From assembly GCA_002375995.1 (NCBI GenBank), contig DFNI01000029.1, positions 1,510 to 10,189 on the forward strand: 8,680 nt of DNA, in the 5' to 3' direction. Origin of the DNA: Acetothermia bacterium UBA3571. GTDB taxonomy: Bacteria > Bipolaricaulota > Bipolaricaulia > Bipolaricaulales > Bipolaricaulaceae. The position numbers were made by a program, and so were the translations under genes. The notes under the pieces are model-generated. The model was not told where the DNA came from, ran no database searches, and saw only the letters and a program-made list of their open reading frames with translations. Positions 5,590 through 8,680 of the stretch are shown piece after piece (within the stretch, counting starts at the first letter, position 1; the number at the start of each line of letters is the position of its first letter).

Positions 5590-5597
5590 CGGCGGCG

Positions 5598-6635
5598 ATG
5601 ATTACGCTGGGGATCGAGACCTCGTGCGATGAGACGGCGGTGGCCCTCCTCCGGGACGGAAAGGAGATCCTCACCAACGTCCTTTACTCCCAGGTGGACC
5701 TTCACGCCCGTTACGGGGGGGTCGTCCCGGAATTGGCTTCCCGGGATCACCTGAAAAAGCTCCCCTATCTCGTGGAGGAGGCCTTGAAGGAAGCGGGGAT
5801 AGGGTGGGGAGAGGTGGGGCTCGTGGGGGCCACTTATGGCCCGGGCCTTATCGGCCCCCTGGTGGTGGGGGTCTCATACGCCAAGGGACTTTGTGTGGCC
5901 TTGGAGTTGCCTTTCGTCGGGGTTCACCATTTGGCAGCCCACCTCTTCGCCCACCGCCTATCCCGCCCGGATGTACCACCGCCCTTTTTGGGCCTCATCG
6001 TCTCCGGGGGACACACCGAGCTCGTGGTGGTGCGGGACTGGGACGATTTCCACGTTATCGGGACCACCCGGGACGACGCCGCCGGGGAAGCCCTGGACAA
6101 ATTGGGCAGGCTCGTGGGGTTGGGGTATCCCGCCGGACCAGCCATTGACTCCCTGGCCCGCAAAGGCGACCCCGCGGCCATCCCCTTTCCCCGGCCGATG
6201 TTGGGGGAGGGGTTCGACATGAGCTTTGCTGGGCTCAAGACCGCCGCGGTGCGGTGGCTCAAGGACCACCCCCACCCGGACCTCGCGGACCTGTGCGCTT
6301 CTTATTTAGAGGCCATCGTAGATGTATTGGTGGACAAAGCGATCCGGGCAGCTCGCATATATGAGCTCCAGCGGATCGTAGTGGTGGGCGGGGTGGCGGC
6401 CAACTCGCGCCTGCGGGAGGTCTTCCCGGGGCGGGCGGCGGAGCGGGGGATGGAAGTTTTCTTCCCACCGAAAGAGCTTTGCACCGACAACGCCGCCATG
6501 GTGGCGGCCTGCGCCCACTTCCTTTTCACGGAACGGGGATACCGGGACCCGCTGACCCTATCCCCCGAGGCCAATCTGTCTTTGGACGGATGGGGGAAGG
6601 CCGCTGTGCCTGAAGAACCAGATGTCGGTGGGTAG
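5598..6635 (+). CDS. tsaD: tRNA N6-adenosine threonylcarbamoyltransferase TsaD
   Basis: A 345-aa protein of the Kae1/TsaD (YgjD, 'Gcp') family. It transfers threonylcarbamoyl from threonylcarbamoyl-AMP (made by TsaC/TsaC2) to A37 of tRNAs that read ANN codons, together with TsaB and TsaE in the cytoplasm. The ASKHA fold begins 'LGIETSCDETAVAL' (4-17). The metal-binding HxxxH is H111/H115 in HHLAAHLF. Nucleotide-binding blocks follow: 'LIVSGGHTEL' (133-142), 'DDAAGEALDKLGRLVGLGYP' (159-178), 'VVVGGVAANSRLR' (261-273) and 'CTDNAAM' (295-301) with the metal-binding Asp297. All key residues are present and the length is normal. It is the first gene of a plus-strand set: uma2 begins 21 bases after its stop and galE follows. 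None of its TsaB/TsaE partners lie in the window. Its start appears leaderless (TAAAAT 8 bases before the ATG). Confidence 0.96.
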   Translation: MITLGIETSCDETAVALLRDGKEILTNVLYSQVDLHARYGGVVPELASRDHLKKLPYLVEEALKEAGIGWGEVGLVGATYGPGLIGPLVVGVSYAKGLCVALELPFVGVHHLAAHLFAHRLSRPDVPPPFLGLIVSGGHTELVVVRDWDDFHVIGTTRDDAAGEALDKLGRLVGLGYPAGPAIDSLARKGDPAAIPFPRPMLGEGFDMSFAGLKTAAVRWLKDHPHPDLADLCASYLEAIVDVLVDKAIRAARIYELQRIVVVGGVAANSRLREVFPGRAAERGMEVFFPPKELCTDNAAMVAACAHFLFTERGYRDPLTLSPEANLSLDGWGKAAVPEEPDVGG

Positions 6636-6656
6636 AATGGCCACGGAGGTATAGGG

Positions 6657-7223
6657 ATGCGCGGAACGAAAATCAAGTTTACCTACGCCGACTACAAGAG
6701 CCTTCCAGTTTCGGAGACAAGGCGCTATGAACTTCTAGGGGGGGAGATAGTAATAGTTCCAGCTCCCACTGAACCCCACCAAAGGGTAGTGAGAGACCTC
6801 GGTTTCATGCTTTGGGAGTTCGTCAGAAAAAACGGCCTCGGATGGGTTTACCCCGCGCCATTGGACGTCGTCTTGGGGGAAGGAGAGAACGTGGAAGTTG
6901 TGCAACCGGATGTGATCTTCATTTCCCAGGAGAGGCGGTCTCTGATCCAAAAAGAAGAGATCCACGGTGCCCCCGATCTCGTGGTGGAAGTGCTTTCCCC
7001 GGGAACGGAAGAGCGAGACCGCCATTACAAAAAGACCCTTTATGCTCGCCACGGGGTACAAGAGTACTGGATCGTCGATCCCGAGAGGAAGACCGCCGAG
7101 GTCTACACGTTGGGCGAAAGTGGATTCGAGCTCGTGAGCCGTTACCGCGGGGATGGGACCCTCGTGTCCCCCCTCCTCCCGGGCCTCGCCATCCCCCTGC
7201 GGGAGATCTTCGCGGAGCTCTGA
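6657..7223 (+). CDS. Uma2 family (DUF820) restriction-endonuclease-fold protein
   Basis: A 188-aa protein. The N-terminus 'FTYADYKSLPVSETRRYELL' then GGEIV is the usual Uma2 entry ('YELIDGEL.M.PAP...H'), followed by PAPTEPHQRV. The PD-(D/E)xK-like core is Asp85 (QPDVIFIS), Asp107 and Glu111 (PDLVVEVLSPGT), then 'RHYKKTLYARHGVQEYWIVD' with Lys125/126. All the putative catalytic residues are present, so the fold could be active, but Uma2 proteins have no settled biological role and often occur in many copies per genome. The start has a good ribosome binding site (GGAGGT, 6 bases). It lies 21 bases after tsaD, and galE starts 3 or 24 bases after its TGA, so it is probably co-transcribed with both. 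It shares no evident pathway with them. Confidence 0.9.
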   Translation: MRGTKIKFTYADYKSLPVSETRRYELLGGEIVIVPAPTEPHQRVVRDLGFMLWEFVRKNGLGWVYPAPLDVVLGEGENVEVVQPDVIFISQERRSLIQKEEIHGAPDLVVEVLSPGTEERDRHYKKTLYARHGVQEYWIVDPERKTAEVYTLGESGFELVSRYRGDGTLVSPLLPGLAIPLREIFAEL

Positions 7224-7247
7224 CCCATGTCCCCACCCAAAGGCGAG

Positions 7248-8225
7248 ATGATCCTGGTTACCGGCGGCGCGGGCTACATCGGCTCCCACACCATCAAAGC
7301 CCTCCTCTCCCGGGGGTATGAAGTGGTGGCCCTGGACAACCTCTCGGTGGGGCACCGGGAGTTCGTGCTGTGCGAGGAGTTCGTGGAAGCTGACCTTTTG
7401 GACCGAGAGGCCCTGGAGCGGGTCTTCCGGGAATACCCCATCCGGTCGGTGATCCACTTCGCCGCCAGGACAGCGGTGGGGGAATCGGTGGAGAACCCTG
7501 AAATTTACTACTACAACAACGTGGTAGGGACGCTGAACCTGCTTTCGGCCATGCGGAAGCGCGGCGTGGAGGAAATCGTGTTCAGCTCCAGCGCCGCCGT
7601 CTACGGAGACCCGGAGCAGATCCCCATCCCCGAAGACCATCCCAAGCGCCCCAAAAGCCCCTATGGACGCACGAAGCTCATGATGGAGGAAGTCCTCGCC
7701 GACTATGCCCGGGCATACGGGATCGGGTACGTAGCCCTGCGGTACTTCAACGCCGCCGGGTCCGATCCCGAGGGGGTGATCGGCGAGTGGCACGACCCCG
7801 AGACGCACCTCATCCCCATCGTGCTCGAGGCCGCGCTGGGGGTGAGGGACTACGTGGAGATCTTCGGCACCGACTATCCCACTCCCGACGGGACCTGCAT
7901 CCGCGACTTCATACACGTCGTGGACCTGGCCGAGGCGCACGTGTTGGCCCTGGAGCGCTTGCGAGAAGGGCGGGCGAGCCCGGCCTACAACCTGGGCACC
8001 GGGGTGGGGCACTCGGTGCGGAAGGTGATCGAGGTCTGCCGGGAGGTCACCGGGCGCGAGATCCGGGTGGTGGAGGGCCCGCGGCGTCCCGGGGATCCTC
8101 CGGCTCTCGTAGCCGATCCCACCAAGGCCGAGCAAGAGCTCGGCTGGGAACCCCGGTTCACCGAGCTCGAGGAAATCGTCGCCACCGCTTGGGAATGGAT
8201 GTTAAAGCTCTATGGTCACCGCTAG
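7248..8225 (+). CDS. galE: UDP-glucose 4-epimerase
   Basis: A short-chain dehydrogenase-type sugar epimerase of 325 aa that interconverts UDP-glucose and UDP-galactose with bound NAD, for the Leloir pathway and cell-surface polysaccharide synthesis. The Rossmann glycine motif is TGGAGYIGSH (5-14), with Asp30 in 'ALDNLSVG' to hold the NAD ribose. The catalytic residues are Ser115 in FSSSAAVYG and Tyr139-xxx-Lys143 in SPYGRTK. 'LRYFNAAGSDPEG' and 'TCIRDFIHVVDLAEAH' are GalE-specific sugar-binding blocks, and 'RRPGDPPALVADPTKAEQEL' is the C-terminal one. Leu287 stands where Escherichia coli GalE has Tyr299, so N-acetylated UDP-sugars might also fit (inference). I chose ATG 7248 because GalE proteins start right at the Rossmann strand and AAAGG lies 4 bases upstream. 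ATG 7227, three bases after the uma2 stop, would add MSPPKGE. Last gene of the tsaD-uma2-galE set. Confidence 0.93.
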   Translation: MILVTGGAGYIGSHTIKALLSRGYEVVALDNLSVGHREFVLCEEFVEADLLDREALERVFREYPIRSVIHFAARTAVGESVENPEIYYYNNVVGTLNLLSAMRKRGVEEIVFSSSAAVYGDPEQIPIPEDHPKRPKSPYGRTKLMMEEVLADYARAYGIGYVALRYFNAAGSDPEGVIGEWHDPETHLIPIVLEAALGVRDYVEIFGTDYPTPDGTCIRDFIHVVDLAEAHVLALERLREGRASPAYNLGTGVGHSVRKVIEVCREVTGREIRVVEGPRRPGDPPALVADPTKAEQELGWEPRFTELEEIVATAWEWMLKLYGHR

Positions 8226-8237
8226 AATAGGGAACTG

Positions 8238-8259
8238 TTGTCCCCAAATTGTTGGACAA
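8238..8259 (+). terminator. Weak hairpin after galE
   Basis: TTGTCC (8238-8243), 10-base loop, GGACAA (8254-8259), followed by ATTTC, 12 bases past the galE stop. Only six pairs and a poor T tract, so termination is uncertain. Confidence 0.25.
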
Positions 8260-8280
8260 ATTTCATCAACGTAAGTCACC

Positions 8281-8286
8281 TACACT
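8281..8286 (+). promoter_or_regulatory. Possible -10 box of the lipoprotein gene
   Basis: TACACT, the same hexamer as in the bactofilin operon promoter, lies 27 bases before the ATG at 8314. No good -35 is found at 16-18 bp; TTGGAC at 8252-8257 is too far (23 bp). Confidence 0.25.
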
Positions 8287-8313
8287 CGTAGATATCCCTT
8301 TGAGGTGGTTCGT

Positions 8314-8622
8314 ATGCGTAGTAAAGTGTTGTTAGGCGTTTTGGGTTTAGGGCTCATCTTTTTTCTTTCGGGTTGCATGTTGCCCCCTCCTGAACCAAAC
8401 CTGAGCTCACGCAAGCTATCCGCCCTTGGAGAGGACGATCCTCGCATTCTCGAGCTTCCTGAGATACAAGCGCTCCTTGGGAGGTTGGAAGCGGAGGGAT
8501 ACACAGCGCTTCCTGATGCCATCTCCACCACGGAGTTCCTCGGAGTGGAACTCGCCTTCATCGATCACGTCCCGTCAAGTGGTGTAAAAGGGTTCCCTCT
8601 GGAACTCAAGCTACCCGGTTAG
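8314..8622 (+). CDS. Small predicted lipoprotein of unknown function
   Basis: A 102-aa protein with a clear lipoprotein signal: MRSK, then a hydrophobic run (VLLGVLGLGLIFF) and the lipobox L-S-G-C with the lipidated Cys at residue 21. The mature part of about 82 residues starts with a proline-rich linker (MLPPPEPN), then has charged, helical-looking sequence ('ILELPEIQALLGRLEAEGYT') and ends in LELKLPG. I recognise no family. It would be anchored in the membrane, facing outward or the periplasm. ATG 8314 is preferred because GAGGTG lies 6 bases upstream; an in-frame GTG at 8305 would overlap that site. The first part of the gene is AT-richer than galE. Its end overlaps by 12 bases a probable minus-strand gene coming from the right, so one of the two could be truncated or wrongly ended. 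Confidence 0.7.
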   Translation: MRSKVLLGVLGLGLIFFLSGCMLPPPEPNLSSRKLSALGEDDPRILELPEIQALLGRLEAEGYTALPDAISTTEFLGVELAFIDHVPSSGVKGFPLELKLPG

Positions 8623-8680
8623 CACCTCCTCCACTGCCTCTACGGGGGTTCCCTGCCCATTTTGTGTCCCGTAGAGGGCG
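8611..8680 (-). CDS. Probable C-terminal end of a gene entering from the right edge
   Basis: On the minus strand the frame from the window edge to TAG at 8613-8611 reads ALYGTQNGQGTPVEAVEEVL and then TG. It has no stop, protein-like composition and an amphipathic end, like the tail of many soluble proteins. It would converge on the lipoprotein gene with a 12-base overlap. With only 22 codons visible I cannot name a family or be sure it is coding. Confidence 0.35.
   Translation of the reverse strand, partial: ALYGTQNGQGTPVEAVEEVLTG
8637..8677. repeat. Inverted repeat with 10-base perfect arms
   Basis: CCTCTACGGG (8637-8646) and CCCGTAGAGG (8668-8677) around a 21-base loop, just past the lipoprotein stop. 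It could act as a terminator stem for the plus strand, though no T tract is visible before the edge, or it could be an operator-like site. It lies within the probable minus-strand coding end. Confidence 0.45.

Noticed and set aside
6735..8135. 466-codon minus-strand open frame opposite uma2 and galE
   Set aside because: Very long, but it mirrors galE and uma2, both of which carry full catalytic motifs. Its residues (Gly, His, Val, Asp rich) show no domain. A typical antisense shadow.
1..8680. CRISPR array, insertion sequence ends, attachment sites, phage genes
   Set aside because: I saw no regularly spaced repeats, transposase, integrase or matching terminal repeats anywhere in the window.

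Overview
This window comes from a GC-rich bacterium (roughly 60% by eye). Starts are preceded either by strong AGGAGG-type ribosome binding sites or by a -10 hexamer placed almost directly before the ATG. The families present (YhbD-type DUF4004 plus bactofilin, TGS/uridine-kinase fusion, Uma2, phytase-like propeller, clan AA aspartic protease, DUF2283) would suit a Firmicutes-like or deep-branching, possibly thermophilic anaerobic lineage. No gene fixes the taxonomy.

Layout. (1) 1-1264, minus strand: a regulated bactofilin operon. A sigma70-like promoter (TTGACA, 17-bp spacer, TACACT) carries an operator-like inverted repeat filling the spacer. It drives a 67-aa Trp-rich small protein, a YhbD-like MerR-type HTH protein (8-bp overlap) and a bactofilin cut by the left window edge. 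A second copy of the inverted repeat lies inside the yhbD-like gene. (2) 1307-3025, minus: a 572-aa nucleoside kinase of the TGS plus uridine kinase type. (3) 3026-4384: a 1.36-kb region without an intact gene. It holds two recognisable decayed genes on the plus strand, a clan AA (retropepsin-like) aspartic protease and a DUF2283 protein, both broken by frameshifts and stops, and then about 370 bases I cannot identify. (4) 4385-5500, minus: an exported phytase-like/esterase-like beta-propeller protein followed by a strong hairpin terminator. (5) 5598-8225, plus: tsaD (tRNA t6A synthesis), a Uma2-family nuclease-fold protein and galE, closely spaced and probably co-transcribed from an apparently leaderless promoter. 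(6) 8226-8680: a short lipoprotein gene and, converging on it, the probable C-terminal end of a minus-strand gene that runs off the right edge.

How the parts work together: the bactofilin operon is a self-contained cytoskeleton module with its own regulator and a plausible autoregulatory operator pair, which is the most interesting signal here. The tsaD-uma2-galE set is a mixed operon (tRNA modification, unknown nuclease, nucleotide-sugar metabolism). The pseudogene zone between the kinase and the propeller gene is a scar of lost accessory genes.
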